64,000 nt of DNA from Sphingomonas sp. OV641 (GTDB lineage: Bacteria; Pseudomonadota; Alphaproteobacteria; Sphingomonadales; Sphingomonadaceae), in assembly GCF_900109205.1 (NCBI RefSeq), contig NZ_FNZB01000002.1, positions 186,001-250,000 of the forward strand, read 5' to 3'. Shown in pieces: positions 1-9,787 of the stretch (its first letter is position 1; each line of letters begins with the position of its first letter). Under the pieces are notes generated by a model. The model saw only the letters and a program-made list of their open reading frames with translations. It searched no databases and was not told the origin of the DNA. A program made the translations under genes and the position numbers.

Positions 1-476
1 TGGTGGCCGACCACGCCATCGAGGAAGTGGACGCGGCGGTTAGCGGCAATCTGGAAGATCTGGACTTTCTGAACCGGTTGCTAAAAGAGCACGGCCCGTT
101 CGACACGATCCTGTGCCTCGACGTACTGGAGCATCTGCGCGATCCATGGGCTGTTGTCGACACGCTCGCCAGCGGCCTGGCAAAGGACGGCATGATCGTC
201 GCCAGCATCCCGAACGTGAATCATCACAGCGTCGTCCTCCCGCTCATGCTGCGCGGCCAGTTCGAGTTGCAGGACGCCGGCATCATGGATCGCACGCACA
301 TCCGCTGGTTCACCAAGGAGACCGCGATCGGCCTGATGACGAGAGCGGGGTTGAAGCTGGAGGCGGTATCCGGCTATCTCGGCCGCAAGCAGAAGTTGTT
401 CAACTTCGTGACGCTGGGACGATTTTCGCGGTTCATGATCATGCAATATCTGATCCGCGTGCGCCGTTCGGCATAA
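1..476 (+). CDS. SAM-dependent methyltransferase, C-terminal part (5' end outside window)
   Basis: The reading frame is open to the window edge, so the true start lies upstream; the GTG at position 3 is only the first possible start codon visible. The visible 157 residues contain the segment FDTILCLDVLEHLRDP, typical of the post-motif-I region of class I SAM methyltransferases of the Methyltransf_11/23 kind. A later NVNHHS stretch and an RTHIRWFT segment are also usual in sugar or lipid methyltransferases of polysaccharide clusters. The SAM-binding glycine loop must be in the missing part. It is followed by a flippase gene and glycosyltransferases, so a role in decorating a polysaccharide is inferred. 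The substrate is unknown. Confidence 0.75.
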   Translation, partial: VADHAIEEVDAAVSGNLEDLDFLNRLLKEHGPFDTILCLDVLEHLRDPWAVVDTLASGLAKDGMIVASIPNVNHHSVVLPLMLRGQFELQDAGIMDRTHIRWFTKETAIGLMTRAGLKLEAVSGYLGRKQKLFNFVTLGRFSRFMIMQYLIRVRRSA

Positions 477-590
477 CCGCACCGGTCGCATCCGGGCGCG
501 GTAACAAGACAGGCTGCCGGAACAGACGACCGATCCCAATGCGGTATTTCACAACGACGCCGGCCATCCTGCCGCGCTTCCAGCGACAGG

Positions 591-1952
591 GTGCGTAAAC
601 ACTTGATCGTTCACATACGTCGGCACCGCGCGCTCGCCATCGGCATGACCGCGCAGGTCATTCAATTCGGCTCCGCACTGGCGCTCGTCCCCTTCATGGT
701 GACGCGCTTCTCCGCGTCGACGGTGGGGCTGTGGTACATCTTCGCCACCATGCAGACGCTCGCCTTGGTATGCGACTTCGGCTTTCAGCCCAGCTTCACG
801 CGCGGCATCGCGCTTGCCCTTTCGGGTGCACGGCAGCTGGAAAAGAAGGGGCTTGGGGAAGCGGTTCCCGCCGACCAGCCGCCAAACTATCGCCTGGCGG
901 CGGAGGCGGTCGCGGCGGCCCGCCGCTTCTATCGCTGGCTGGCAGTGGGCGTGATGCTGCTGCTTCTGCTGGCCGGACTGCCCTATATCACCGCTCTTGC
1001 GCGCCAGGGTGACGTATCCGTCACCTCGGTGCAGATCGCCTGGGTGATCCAGTGCTGCGCCATCGGCCTCACCTTGTCGTTCCTGTGGATCACGCCGGTT
1101 CTGATGGGATCGGGACGGGTCGAGCAGAACTATCTGTACATCATCGCCAATCGCGCCACCTTCTCGCTTGCCGGAATCGCGGTGCTGATGCTGGGCGGTG
1201 ACCTTATCGCTTTGACCGCCACGTTGGTCGCAACGCAGGTGTTCGCGCGGCTGCTGGCGCAAAGATTGATGCGTGGGGTGTTGGGACCAGAGGATTCGCG
1301 GCTGGTGGATCGAAGCGCCGCGCGCCACCTCCTGCGTACGCTTGCCCCCAACGCCGGGCGGATGGGCGCCGTTGCGATCGGCGGCTTTCTCGTCACCCGG
1401 TTCAGCCTTTTTGCGATTTCAAGCTTTGTCGGTGTCGCGATCGGCGGCGTCTATGCGCTGTCGCTGCAATTGTTGATGGCATTGTGCGCCGCCGCCCAAT
1501 TGCCAATGCAGGTCGCCATGCCACGGCTGATCGCTGCCCGGGTGGCACATGACAAGGCGGCGCTGCGGCTATCCTTCAACGGCGCGATGATCGCCTTTGC
1601 CCTGATCTACGTCCTGGGCGCCGCCTTCATCCTCTTCGTCATGCCGGTGTTCCTGGAGATGATCGGGAGCAATCTGTCTTTGCTCCCCCTCCCGACACTG
1701 GCACTGCTCGCCTTTATCGTCCTGCTGGAAGGCTTCCACTCCAACGCCGCCTTTTTCATCACCACCGCCAACAACGTGCCCTTCCTGCGCCCCGCCGTGC
1801 TTTCGGGCGCGGCCGTTGCCGCCGGCGCGTTGCTGCTGGGATGGAGCGGCGCGGGGATCACGGCGATCGTGCTGTGGCAAGGCACGGTGCAGCTCGCCTA
1901 TAACAACTGGCGCTGGCCGTTGATGGCCTGGCGTGAGATCGCACGGACATGA
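591..1952 (+). CDS. Wzx-like polysaccharide flippase / oligosaccharide translocase
   Basis: This 453-residue protein is hydrophobic for nearly its whole length, with about 12 likely membrane segments, as in MATE/MOP-type lipid-linked oligosaccharide flippases. An early segment (around residues 20-60) resembles the start of such proteins. The GTG at 591 is the longest start; an ATG near 645 is an alternative. The stop overlaps the ATG of the next glycosyltransferase by 4 bp (ATGA), indicating translational coupling. It probably flips an undecaprenyl-linked repeat unit across the inner membrane. The family is called from hydrophobicity and context rather than a single decisive motif. Confidence 0.75.
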   Translation: MRKHLIVHIRRHRALAIGMTAQVIQFGSALALVPFMVTRFSASTVGLWYIFATMQTLALVCDFGFQPSFTRGIALALSGARQLEKKGLGEAVPADQPPNYRLAAEAVAAARRFYRWLAVGVMLLLLLAGLPYITALARQGDVSVTSVQIAWVIQCCAIGLTLSFLWITPVLMGSGRVEQNYLYIIANRATFSLAGIAVLMLGGDLIALTATLVATQVFARLLAQRLMRGVLGPEDSRLVDRSAARHLLRTLAPNAGRMGAVAIGGFLVTRFSLFAISSFVGVAIGGVYALSLQLLMALCAAAQLPMQVAMPRLIAARVAHDKAALRLSFNGAMIAFALIYVLGAAFILFVMPVFLEMIGSNLSLLPLPTLALLAFIVLLEGFHSNAAFFITTANNVPFLRPAVLSGAAVAAGALLLGWSGAGITAIVLWQGTVQLAYNNWRWPLMAWREIART

Positions 1953-3010
1953 TGGACCAATCACAACCGGCCAGTGACGGCGAACGCTTCATCTGGCGCC
2001 CGAGCCCCGATGCCCCGCTGCCCACGCTCGACAGCGAACGCCTGTTCGCCAGCGATCCCGCCGACACCGCCGACATTTGCCTGACCATCGCGATCCCGAC
2101 CTATCGGCGGCCGGAGCTGATGGCGGAGACCGTCGCCAGCATCCTGGCGCAGACCGACCTTGACGGCGTGGAGCTGCTGATCGTCGACGATGACCCTGCC
2201 ACCAACGGGGAAGCGGCGCTGCTGGCGGCCTTTCCACGCCTGCGCGACATTCCGTTTCGCTATTACCGCAACACGGTGAATGCCGGGCTCTTCGGCAACT
2301 GGAATCGCACCCTGGCGCTTGCACGAGGCACCTGGTTCACGCTGATCAATGACGATGACCTGCTCGCCCCCGGCTTCGTGGCGGCGATCCGCCGGGCGCA
2401 GGCGGCCGAGCCTTCCGCCGATGCGATCGCCTGCTCGCTGCGCTTCCTCGACCAGCGCGACGGCAGCGGAGATACAAGCGCTCCGCTGCCAGCGAGCGAG
2501 CGGGTGCGCAACATCTTCCGCTTCGGCCTTTCGTCGCGACGCCAGCTCAAGCCCAAGCAGATGTTCTTCGGCAGCATCGTGGGAAGCGGGCTTGGCCTGG
2601 TCGTCCGCACGGAGGTGATCCGGGCGCTCGGCGGCTATCGGGCGGCCGATTACCCGTCGGCCGATTATTTCTTCATGACCCGGCTCGCACGCTTTCACCG
2701 GTTCATCCAGTTGCGCGATGCGCTCGCCATCTCCCGCGTCGCGGACAATGTGTCGAACCGGCCGGAAACGCAGCTCGGCTTCCTGAAGCGTCAGGCCCGG
2801 CTTCAGGAAGCGCTGCTGGACAGCGGCGTGGCGCCACGCTGGTGGCGCCGTCTGCGCCCGGTTTCGCTTGGCATCGCGCTTCGCCACACCAACAATTACT
2901 GGCATCAACAGTTCGCACCCGAGGACGTCGCGCGCGAGATCGCGGCGCCGATCTCCATGCGGCACCTTCGCCCGGTGCGCTGGTACCGGCTGGCGATCGG
3001 GGCCGTCTGA
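1949..3010 (+). CDS. Glycosyltransferase family 2
   Basis: The 353-residue protein has a GT-A fold signature. It starts the catalytic domain at LTIAIPTYRRPELMAETV (about residue 45), continues with LLIVDDDP, and has a DXD-like NDDD motif near residue 133 that would bind the metal and nucleotide-sugar phosphates. An N-terminal extension of about 40 residues precedes the catalytic domain. The start overlaps the flippase stop by 4 bp. The product probably transfers one sugar of the exopolysaccharide repeat unit on the cytoplasmic face; donor and acceptor cannot be read from the sequence. Confidence 0.85.
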   Translation: MMDQSQPASDGERFIWRPSPDAPLPTLDSERLFASDPADTADICLTIAIPTYRRPELMAETVASILAQTDLDGVELLIVDDDPATNGEAALLAAFPRLRDIPFRYYRNTVNAGLFGNWNRTLALARGTWFTLINDDDLLAPGFVAAIRRAQAAEPSADAIACSLRFLDQRDGSGDTSAPLPASERVRNIFRFGLSSRRQLKPKQMFFGSIVGSGLGLVVRTEVIRALGGYRAADYPSADYFFMTRLARFHRFIQLRDALAISRVADNVSNRPETQLGFLKRQARLQEALLDSGVAPRWWRRLRPVSLGIALRHTNNYWHQQFAPEDVAREIAAPISMRHLRPVRWYRLAIGAV

Positions 3011-3015
3011 CAGCG

Positions 3016-4257
3016 ATGACGAGCGGCGATCCCCTGCGCATCCTGAATGTCAGCCAGAACTACCATGTCCGGGGCGGCATGGACGTCGCCATGTTCCGGC
3101 TGGAAGAGATCCTGCGCGCCCACGGCCAGGTCGTCGTGCCGTTCGCCGCCGCCGATTCCGCCAATCGGCCGACGGAGTATGAACATTATTTCCCGCCCGC
3201 CTCCCCGACGAGCGAGACGCGCGCGTCGGACCTGTTGCGGACACTCTATTCCCCCAGGGCACGCCAGGCGATCGGACGCATCCTGGACGAAGAGCGGATC
3301 GATCTCGTCCACCTTCACAGCTACTTCAAACGGCTGACCCCGGCGATCCTGCCGGAGATCGCCAGGCGCAACATCCCCATCGTGCAGACGCTGCACGAAT
3401 ATCGCGCCGTTTGCCCGATCTCGCTGCTTTATCGTGACGGCCATGTGTGCACCGACTGCCGCGGCGGCAGATATGCGCAAGTGGTGCGGCACCGCTGCGC
3501 CGGCGGATCGCTGGTGCGCTCGGCATGGAACATGGCGGAGATGCGTCTGTCCGACATGCTGGGACACAAGAAGGTCATTGCCCGCTATCTGGCCATCAGC
3601 AACTATCAGCGCGACATGCTGATCGCGATGGGCATGGACGGCACGCAGATCGAGACGATCTACCATCCCGTCGCCATTCCCGATCTCGCGCCCCATGCGC
3701 ATCGCGACGGTGACGGCTATGTCCTCTTCGTCGGCAGGCTGGAGCGCTACAAGGGTATTTTTCCGCTGATCGACGTGGCACGGCGGCTTCCCGCAGCCCG
3801 TTTCGTCTTTGTCGGCAGCGGTCCCGACGAAGCCGAGGCGCAGCAGGCGGCCGCAGGGCTCGCCAATGTTGAATGGCGAGGCGCCATGTCCGGTGCCGCG
3901 CTGACCGAGGTGCGCGCCAAGGCGCTGTGCGCGGTGGTGCCCTCGCTGGGCCCGGAGCCGTTCGGGCTCACATCGATCGAGGCGCTGGCCCATGCCACGC
4001 CGGTTGTCGCGTCCGCGATCGGCGGGCTCACCGAAACGGTGCGCGATGGCGAGGACGGCTTTCACGTGCCGCCCGGCGACACCGACGCTTTGTGTGATCG
4101 CATCGCGCGACTGATCGCGGACCCCGGCCTGGCCCGCCGCATGGGCCTTTCCGGGCGAGCACGTGCGGCCGCCGAATTCTCGCCGCAGCGCTATTACGAA
4201 CGCACCATGGCGGTGTACCGCCAGGTGCTCCCCGATCGACGGAAAGACGCAGCATGA
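3016..4257 (+). CDS. Glycosyltransferase family 4 (GT-B fold)
   Basis: I start this gene at the ATG at 3016, five bases after the previous stop, because the family N-terminus (ILNVSQNYHVRGGMDVAMF) begins there; the longer frame merely runs through the upstream gene. The 413-residue product shows the GT4 donor-site segment VLFVGRLERYKGIFPLIDVA near residue 237 and the E-x7-E motif (EPFGLTSIE) near residue 314. Several cysteines cluster around residues 130-160 (CPISLLYRDGHVCTDC), a pattern seen in a subset of GT4 enzymes of polysaccharide loci. Its stop overlaps the next ATG by 4 bp. Confidence 0.88.
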   Translation: MTSGDPLRILNVSQNYHVRGGMDVAMFRLEEILRAHGQVVVPFAAADSANRPTEYEHYFPPASPTSETRASDLLRTLYSPRARQAIGRILDEERIDLVHLHSYFKRLTPAILPEIARRNIPIVQTLHEYRAVCPISLLYRDGHVCTDCRGGRYAQVVRHRCAGGSLVRSAWNMAEMRLSDMLGHKKVIARYLAISNYQRDMLIAMGMDGTQIETIYHPVAIPDLAPHAHRDGDGYVLFVGRLERYKGIFPLIDVARRLPAARFVFVGSGPDEAEAQQAAAGLANVEWRGAMSGAALTEVRAKALCAVVPSLGPEPFGLTSIEALAHATPVVASAIGGLTETVRDGEDGFHVPPGDTDALCDRIARLIADPGLARRMGLSGRARAAAEFSPQRYYERTMAVYRQVLPDRRKDAA

Positions 4258-4931
4258 TAGCAGGCCTGATCGCCCGCCTGACTGGCCGTAACTACCGGAT
4301 CGAACCCGGCGATCTCGGCTATCTGATGGCAAAGGGAGGGATCCCGTTTGCCCGCGGCATGGTGTGGAGCCTGGTTCGCTTGCGCAAGCCTTCAGGCCTG
4401 ATGCTGGGCCGCGGAATTCAGTTCGTCCAGTCCAGCCGCCTGCGACTGGGGCGCGGCGTGGCGATCGGCGCGTACAGCTATGTCGATTGCGCGGCGCGTG
4501 AGGGGCTGTGGCTTGGCGATCGCGTGACGCTGCGCGAGCGGGCGTGGGTCCAGAGCCGCAGCGGCCTGAACGAACGTGCCGCCGGGCTGAGGATCGGCAA
4601 CCGCACCTATATCGGCCCCAATGCGGTGATCGGTCTTGGTGGCCAGGTGACGATCGGCGCGGACGTGCAAATCGGGGCCGGACTGACGATCACCGCCGAA
4701 TCGCACGAGGCGGATTCGCACGGCAGCTTCGTGAGCGGCGAGGTTTCGCGCCGCGGTGTCATCATCGAGGACCGGTGCTGGCTGGGCAACAACGTCAGCA
4801 TTCTTGACGGGGTCACGATCGGCGAAGGATCGGTCATCGGTGCCGGATCGGTCGTTACCCGCTCCATTCCCCCGCACAGCGTGGCCGTGGGCACGCCGGC
4901 CAAGGTGCGGCGGACGGTCGTTCCCGACTGA
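4254..4931 (+). CDS. Hexapeptide-repeat (left-handed beta-helix) acyltransferase
   Basis: The 225-residue protein carries repeated hexapeptides such as IGPNAVIGLGGQVTIGADV and VTIGEGSVIGAGSVVT. It ends with the family's usual SVAVGTPAKVRR segment, as in WbbJ/NodL-type O-acetyltransferases that work as trimers. A histidine in the ITAESHEAD segment is placed like the catalytic histidine of the family. It is the last gene of the + strand unit and overlaps the preceding stop by 4 bp. An acetyl (or other acyl) transfer to the polysaccharide or a sugar precursor is inferred. Confidence 0.85.
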   Translation: MIAGLIARLTGRNYRIEPGDLGYLMAKGGIPFARGMVWSLVRLRKPSGLMLGRGIQFVQSSRLRLGRGVAIGAYSYVDCAAREGLWLGDRVTLRERAWVQSRSGLNERAAGLRIGNRTYIGPNAVIGLGGQVTIGADVQIGAGLTITAESHEADSHGSFVSGEVSRRGVIIEDRCWLGNNVSILDGVTIGEGSVIGAGSVVTRSIPPHSVAVGTPAKVRRTVVPD

Positions 4932-5002
4932 AGTTCGCGTTATTGGCCGATCGCCCCCCTTGGCAAAGGCGAGGAGGCGTTTCGGATCGCGTCGATCAGG
5001 CG

Positions 5003-6268
5003 CTATGATTGCGGAACGGGGCGGCCGGGTTGATGATCCAGATCTGCCCCCTGCTGCCGGCCGAACCGGAACAGCGGGCGCGCATGTCGATAGACAAAGG
5101 GATGCCGGGCATGTTCCAGCGCCAGAAAAGCCCACAGGATCGGCATCGCCTTTGACGAGGTGAAGATGTCGATGAAGAAGGCGGCGACGGCCAGCAGCAC
5201 GAGCGAGAAGCTGCCGATGCTGCCCGCCTGCAACCCGCGATAGGCCAGCACCAGCCACCACAACAGTATCGCCAGGCCGATCAGACCGCTTTCGCCAAAC
5301 GCGCGCACATAATAGCCATCGACGGCATTGCTCCAGGCGCCCGGACCCCAGCCGACAAACAACGTGACCCAGCGCGCGGCCGTCGACTTGATGATGATCG
5401 GCCAGCGCACCGAACGGATCTTGAAGCTGAGATCGCCCCGCGTGGTGGGCATGTAGCGATAGATGAGAACGCCCTGAAGGAAACGTTCGCGGTAGAAGCT
5501 GGGGCGCGGCACCACCGGCGTGTGCCGCCAGGTATAGGCAAGCTGGCGTCCCATGGCGGCGGGCGTTTCGGATTCGGCAAGGCGGGACTTGCTGATTGCA
5601 TCGTAAAGCGGTGCCGCGGCAATCGTCACCACGATGGCGCCGCCGATACCAAGCGCCATGGCACGGCCCGGGCGGGCCGCGGCGAAGCTGACCAGCACGC
5701 CCAGAAGCGTGATGCGCGCCTGGGTGAGGAACACCAGCACGACCATGAATGGCGTGCTCCAGAAGGACGGCGCGGCATAGGCCAGCATCGCCAGCATGGC
5801 CGAGGTTTCGAACGGGCCGGACGTGTTGATGGTGAGCCGCTCGGTCGCGCCGGTGAACTTACCGATACGACCGATAACGCCGAAATACTCGGCGCCGCCC
5901 CAGATGATGAACACGGCGCAGACGAACAACAAGGTACCACGCAGCGCACGCGTGCTGAGGCGGGGTGCAGCCTCGTACATGATCAGGAACCAGGTGAAAT
6001 ATTGCGCGAGGCGGAGGCCGTAGACGATGCCGACCACCCCGCCCTGCGCAAGGTTCACCATCGCCGAGATCAGCCCGAAGCCGACGAAGAGCAGATAAAC
6101 CTTCGCATGTCCGGGAAGCGACAGCTTCTTGCTGCCGGTCAGCAGGTAGATCGCGAAGGCGATCGCGCTGACCAGATCCTCCGGCCGTATGGCGGCCGAG
6201 CCGATTGCGTAGAGATCCAGCTTCGGCACCAGGATATAGAGCGCGAACAGGACGAGATAGACATTCAT
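5003..6268 (-). CDS. Wzy-like polysaccharide polymerase (multi-pass membrane protein)
   Basis: The 421-residue protein is strongly hydrophobic, with about 10 predicted membrane segments and a large polar loop around residues 235-300. This layout is typical of O-antigen/EPS polymerases. It lies 61 bp downstream of a GT4 gene on the same strand, so the two probably form one transcript, and it converges on the acyltransferase gene at 4931. Polymerases of this type have little sequence conservation; the call rests on topology and neighbourhood. A segment reading GWGPGAWSNAVDGYYVRAFGE resembles the substrate loop of the Wzy_C family. Confidence 0.7.
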   Translation of the reverse strand: MNVYLVLFALYILVPKLDLYAIGSAAIRPEDLVSAIAFAIYLLTGSKKLSLPGHAKVYLLFVGFGLISAMVNLAQGGVVGIVYGLRLAQYFTWFLIMYEAAPRLSTRALRGTLLFVCAVFIIWGGAEYFGVIGRIGKFTGATERLTINTSGPFETSAMLAMLAYAAPSFWSTPFMVVLVFLTQARITLLGVLVSFAAARPGRAMALGIGGAIVVTIAAAPLYDAISKSRLAESETPAAMGRQLAYTWRHTPVVPRPSFYRERFLQGVLIYRYMPTTRGDLSFKIRSVRWPIIIKSTAARWVTLFVGWGPGAWSNAVDGYYVRAFGESGLIGLAILLWWLVLAYRGLQAGSIGSFSLVLLAVAAFFIDIFTSSKAMPILWAFLALEHARHPFVYRHARPLFRFGRQQGADLDHQPGRPVPQS

Positions 6269-6329
6269 CGCGCAAAGGTTCCGAAGCCGTTGCCCACGGC
6301 TGCCATGGGAAGGTAAGCCAATCCGGCGC

Positions 6330-7469
6330 CTATGTCATAGGCTTTGCATGGATGGCAAACCCGGCCAACCCATTCGCCAGCCGGGGCAGCACCCGTTCCG
6401 CTTCCCGATCCGCTTCCCGCTTGATCGCGCGGGCGTGCTCCACACAGGCCATACGCTGCCCGGCCCAGTCCTGTTCCAGATCGGCGGCGCGGGCGGCAAT
6501 CAGCGCGGCATCCTGCCCCGGCTGACGGCTGAGCAGGTGATCGGGCGACCTGACCCGATCGCGAATACAGCCGGTGTCTGTCGCCACTACGTCGACGCCG
6601 CTGGCGAAAGCTTCCAGCATGACCAGCGGCTCGGCCTCGTCGATCAAGGTGGTGGGCAGGACGAACAGGTCGATATCGGCGAGGAAGCGCTCCTTTTCGG
6701 CTCCGCTCACCGACCCGCGATAATCCACGCGGCCGCCGTGCCGCGCCACCGCCTGCTCCAGCCGGGCGGCGAGATCCGTGTCGTGGCAGGGGCCGGCAAT
6801 CACCAGCCGCCAGCCGGGGTGGCGATCCGCCAGCGCATCAAAGAGGTCCAGTAGATAAGCGACGCCCTTTTCCTTCGTCAGCACGCTCATATGCCCAAGC
6901 GTGAACGGACGTGGCAGCCGCTCGTGCAGCTTGGCCTGGGGACCGAAGAGGTAGGCGTTCGAAAGAGTGAGCGCGCGGTCGGGCGCCTGCGGAAGATAAA
7001 GCGCCGCAAATCGCCGCGACATCTGCTGCGACAGGAGAATGTGTGACTGACGCGCGCCGCCCGCGCGAACCAGCGCGCGCATGCCGCAGAGCGGGCCGAG
7101 ATTGATCGGACGGAAGCTGTGGTGATGGATGAAATGTTCCACGCCGCGCATGCGGAGCGCCAAAGCGATAGGAACGAACAGCCACACGCCAAGCTGGCCC
7201 GGCACCGAGAGATAGGCGCGATCGTCGCGGGTCGCTCGCGCGAGCAGGGCAAGCGCCGTACGAAGCGTCCGCACGATCTTGCCCGCGCCACTGCCGATAT
7301 CGTGAACGACCAGCGGCACGCCCGCATCTGCGAGATGATCGTGCATCGCCTTGTTGGCGTTCGACTGGCCGTTCAGCGGCGGCGGAAACCCGCCGATGAA
7401 CCAGAGCCGGCCGGGGGCCCCTTGCGCCGAATGCAAGACGGAGCCCGATGGCCCGGTGTTCGTGGACAT
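6330..7469 (-). CDS. Glycosyltransferase family 4
   Basis: The 379-residue protein begins LWFIGGFPPPLNGQSNANKAM (about residue 22), a usual N-terminus for GT4 enzymes. It has the second-domain segment LGHMSVLTKEKGVAYLLDLFDAL near residue 190. The acidic donor-site region reads LIDEAEPLVMLEAFASGVDVVATD, which fits the E-x7-E motif (EAEPLVMLE). It is transcribed divergently from the ligase-type gene at 7568 and leads into the polymerase gene. It probably adds a sugar to the repeat unit; specificity is unknown. Confidence 0.83.
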   Translation of the reverse strand: MSTNTGPSGSVLHSAQGAPGRLWFIGGFPPPLNGQSNANKAMHDHLADAGVPLVVHDIGSGAGKIVRTLRTALALLARATRDDRAYLSVPGQLGVWLFVPIALALRMRGVEHFIHHHSFRPINLGPLCGMRALVRAGGARQSHILLSQQMSRRFAALYLPQAPDRALTLSNAYLFGPQAKLHERLPRPFTLGHMSVLTKEKGVAYLLDLFDALADRHPGWRLVIAGPCHDTDLAARLEQAVARHGGRVDYRGSVSGAEKERFLADIDLFVLPTTLIDEAEPLVMLEAFASGVDVVATDTGCIRDRVRSPDHLLSRQPGQDAALIAARAADLEQDWAGQRMACVEHARAIKREADREAERVLPRLANGLAGFAIHAKPMT

Positions 7470-7567
7470 GTGCCAGCAACCCTCGCAGGATGCACAGGCG
7501 CCGCCGTTGCCATCCCCTAACCTGTGTGCAAGGAGGCCCCCTTACCTAGGATCGCGGATAAGGAAAA

Positions 7568-8908
7568 GTGATCGCAGCAGCAGATGCCCGCCGCGGTGAT
7601 TTCGTGGCCGCAGCAGGATTGATGGTGGCCGCGCTCCTGCTTGGCGGGGGCAGCGCGAACTCACCGGTGCAGCGGATGATCGTGGAAATGGTCGGCGTGC
7701 TGGTGCTCGGCTGGTTTGCCGTTCGCGGCTGGCGCGCGCCGGGCGACCGCCGGACGTGGGCGGCGCTGGCGCTGATCGCGCTCACCGCGGCGCTGATGGT
7801 GGCACAGCTCGTCCCGCTACCGCCGGGCGTATGGCAGGCGCTGCCGGGCCGCCAGATCATCGTCGACGTGCTGGCCGCCGTGGGCAGCACGGACACCTGG
7901 ATGCCCTTCAGCCTCGATCCCGCCGGCACGCGCGAATCGGCGCTGTTCCTCCTCGCGCCGATAGCCATGTTCGTCGCCACGCTTCACCTTGATCGATCGG
8001 CCCAGATGAAGCTGGTTGCGCTGGTCGCCGCTGCCGCCGTGATCAGCGCCCTGCTGGTGATGCTGCAGGCCCAGGGCATGACCTGGCTGACCATTTACGA
8101 CGCGCCCCATGCGACCAAGGGCAAGGGCATCTTCGCCAACAAGAACCACAATGCGGCGCTTCTGGTGCTGGCGATCCCGCTGGTCGCGGTGCTGGGGCGC
8201 CAGCCGGGGCTGCTGCGCCGCATCGGCTCGCCCCTGCTGGTCTCCGGCATGGCGATCCTGTTCCTCACCCTGGCGGTTTTCGGCGCCCTTTCCCGCGCCG
8301 GCCTGGCGCTGCTGCCGCTCGCCTTGCTGGCCTGCGTCCCGCTGATGGGCGGGTTCAATGCGGTGAAGCGCTTCTGGAAGGCCATCGTGCCCGCCGCCGC
8401 GGCGCTGGTGATCGGGGCGGTGATCGTCGCCCGCTCCGCCGTGGTGAAGGAAACGCTTGATCGCTTCGACGCCAGTCAGGAGGGGCGATACGTCTTCTGG
8501 CCCGACGTGATCTATGCCATCAAGCAGTTCATGCCCTGGGGTTCGGGTGCGGGAACGTTCGTTCCGGTGTTCCGCATCAATGAATCTCTGGAAGCGGTGC
8601 ACCCGACCTACACCAACCACGCCCATTCCGATTACCTGGAGATCGCGCTGGAAGCCGGGGTGCCAGGACTGCTGCTGGTGGCGGCGTTCTTCCTGTGGTT
8701 TGCGCTCACCAGCTGGTCGCGCCTGCGTGGCAGCCTCGGTACGCCGGCATTCGGGCCGCTGCTGGCCGCGGCAACGGGCATTGCTGTTCTTCTGGCCGCC
8801 TCAGCGGTTGATTATCCGCTCCGCACCTTGCTTCTGGCATGTGTATTCTCGATGCTGGCGGCAATGCTGGCCAGCACCGCGCCGTTCTCGACCAATCAGG
8901 CCAAGTGA
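7568..8908 (+). CDS. O-antigen ligase / polymerase family membrane protein (Wzy_C)
   Basis: The 446-residue protein has about 11-12 membrane segments. Near residues 335-365 it has a large periplasmic-loop signature with GSGAGTFVPVFRINE followed by HAHSDYLEIALEAGVPG. That arrangement is characteristic of the Wzy_C (O-antigen ligase) family. The start is a GTG preceded by AAGGAAAA. In EPS loci such proteins act as ligase or polymerase, and since another Wzy-like gene lies at 5003-6268 the division of labour is unclear. It precedes the export genes wza-type and wzc-type on the same strand. Confidence 0.82.
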   Translation: MIAAADARRGDFVAAAGLMVAALLLGGGSANSPVQRMIVEMVGVLVLGWFAVRGWRAPGDRRTWAALALIALTAALMVAQLVPLPPGVWQALPGRQIIVDVLAAVGSTDTWMPFSLDPAGTRESALFLLAPIAMFVATLHLDRSAQMKLVALVAAAAVISALLVMLQAQGMTWLTIYDAPHATKGKGIFANKNHNAALLVLAIPLVAVLGRQPGLLRRIGSPLLVSGMAILFLTLAVFGALSRAGLALLPLALLACVPLMGGFNAVKRFWKAIVPAAAALVIGAVIVARSAVVKETLDRFDASQEGRYVFWPDVIYAIKQFMPWGSGAGTFVPVFRINESLEAVHPTYTNHAHSDYLEIALEAGVPGLLLVAAFFLWFALTSWSRLRGSLGTPAFGPLLAAATGIAVLLAASAVDYPLRTLLLACVFSMLAAMLASTAPFSTNQAK

Positions 8909-9043
8909 CCACGCGCCACGGCTGAGATGACGTCGAGCTTTGATCAACTCTCTGTCACGACCCTAGCCAATCGGGTAAACCAACGATAAACGCCCCGGTC
9001 GGCTGTGGATCCTCCATGACCGAGTATCCGAATTTTAGAGGCC

Positions 9044-9745
9044 ATGATGAAGGCATACCGTTCCTTCCTGCTGTCTGGCGTGATCCTCGGCCTCGGGGCC
9101 TGTGTGTCGTCGGAAAAGTGGGAGGGACTTCCCGCCGGCCAGGCAGCCTATGCGACTGTTCCGGCAGAGGTTCCGGTCAATCGCCCGGATTACCGCATCA
9201 GCCCGCAGGACAAGCTGACGATCACCGTCTTCCGCGAGCCCGACATGTCCGTCGAGGAAGCGCCGGTCGAGACAGGTGGATCGCTGGTCCTGCCGCTGGT
9301 CGGCCGCGTGCAGGCCGCCGGAAAGACGACGGCGGCGCTCGCCCAGGAGCTGGAGAGCAAGCTCGGCGCCCGCTTCCTGGTTGACCCGCGCGTTTCGGTG
9401 ATCGTGGCGGAGTCCAAGGCGCAGAGCGTCACGGTGGACGGCGCTGTCGGTATGCCCGGCGTCTACGGCCTCCAGGGCGATACGACGCTGCTGCAAGCGA
9501 TCGCGCTGGCCCGCGGTGCGACCCGCGTGGCGACGTTCGACAAAGTCGCGGTGTTCCGCACCGTGGAGGGCCAGCGCCAGGGCGCGCTGTTCGATATCGC
9601 CGCCATCCGTGCCGGCCAGGCACCCGACCCGGTCCTGCAGAGCGGCGACTATGTCGTGGTCGGCACTTCCGGCATCAAGTCGTTCGGTTATGATCTTCTG
9701 GCATTGGCCCCGGCGGCCGGCCTGTTTGTTCCCCTGGTCAACTGA
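9044..9745 (+). CDS. Wza-type polysaccharide export outer-membrane lipoprotein
   Basis: The 233-residue precursor has a lipoprotein signal ending in LGLGAC, with the acylated cysteine at residue 20. A Poly_export domain follows (YRISPQDKLTITVFREPDMSVEE, from about residue 49), then an SLBB-like domain (VTVDGAVGMPGVYGL, about residue 127). This is the domain order of outer-membrane EPS secretins such as Wza/GumB. It is shorter than Wza and closer in size to GumB/sphingan D-type proteins. A second ATG lies one codon downstream. It sits directly upstream of the chain-length regulator with which it would form the export channel. Confidence 0.92.
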   Translation: MMKAYRSFLLSGVILGLGACVSSEKWEGLPAGQAAYATVPAEVPVNRPDYRISPQDKLTITVFREPDMSVEEAPVETGGSLVLPLVGRVQAAGKTTAALAQELESKLGARFLVDPRVSVIVAESKAQSVTVDGAVGMPGVYGLQGDTTLLQAIALARGATRVATFDKVAVFRTVEGQRQGALFDIAAIRAGQAPDPVLQSGDYVVVGTSGIKSFGYDLLALAPAAGLFVPLVN

Positions 9746-9787
9746 TACGTCCTTCCTCGTCCCCGTTTTCGACAGCCTGGATCCTAT

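Noticed and set aside
2905..4332. Long - strand frame opposite the GT4 gene
   Set aside because: Antisense to a recognised glycosyltransferase, no domain of its own.
8909..9043. Promoter upstream of the Wza-type gene
   Set aside because: A TTGATC can be paired with several weak -10 candidates, but none is convincing.
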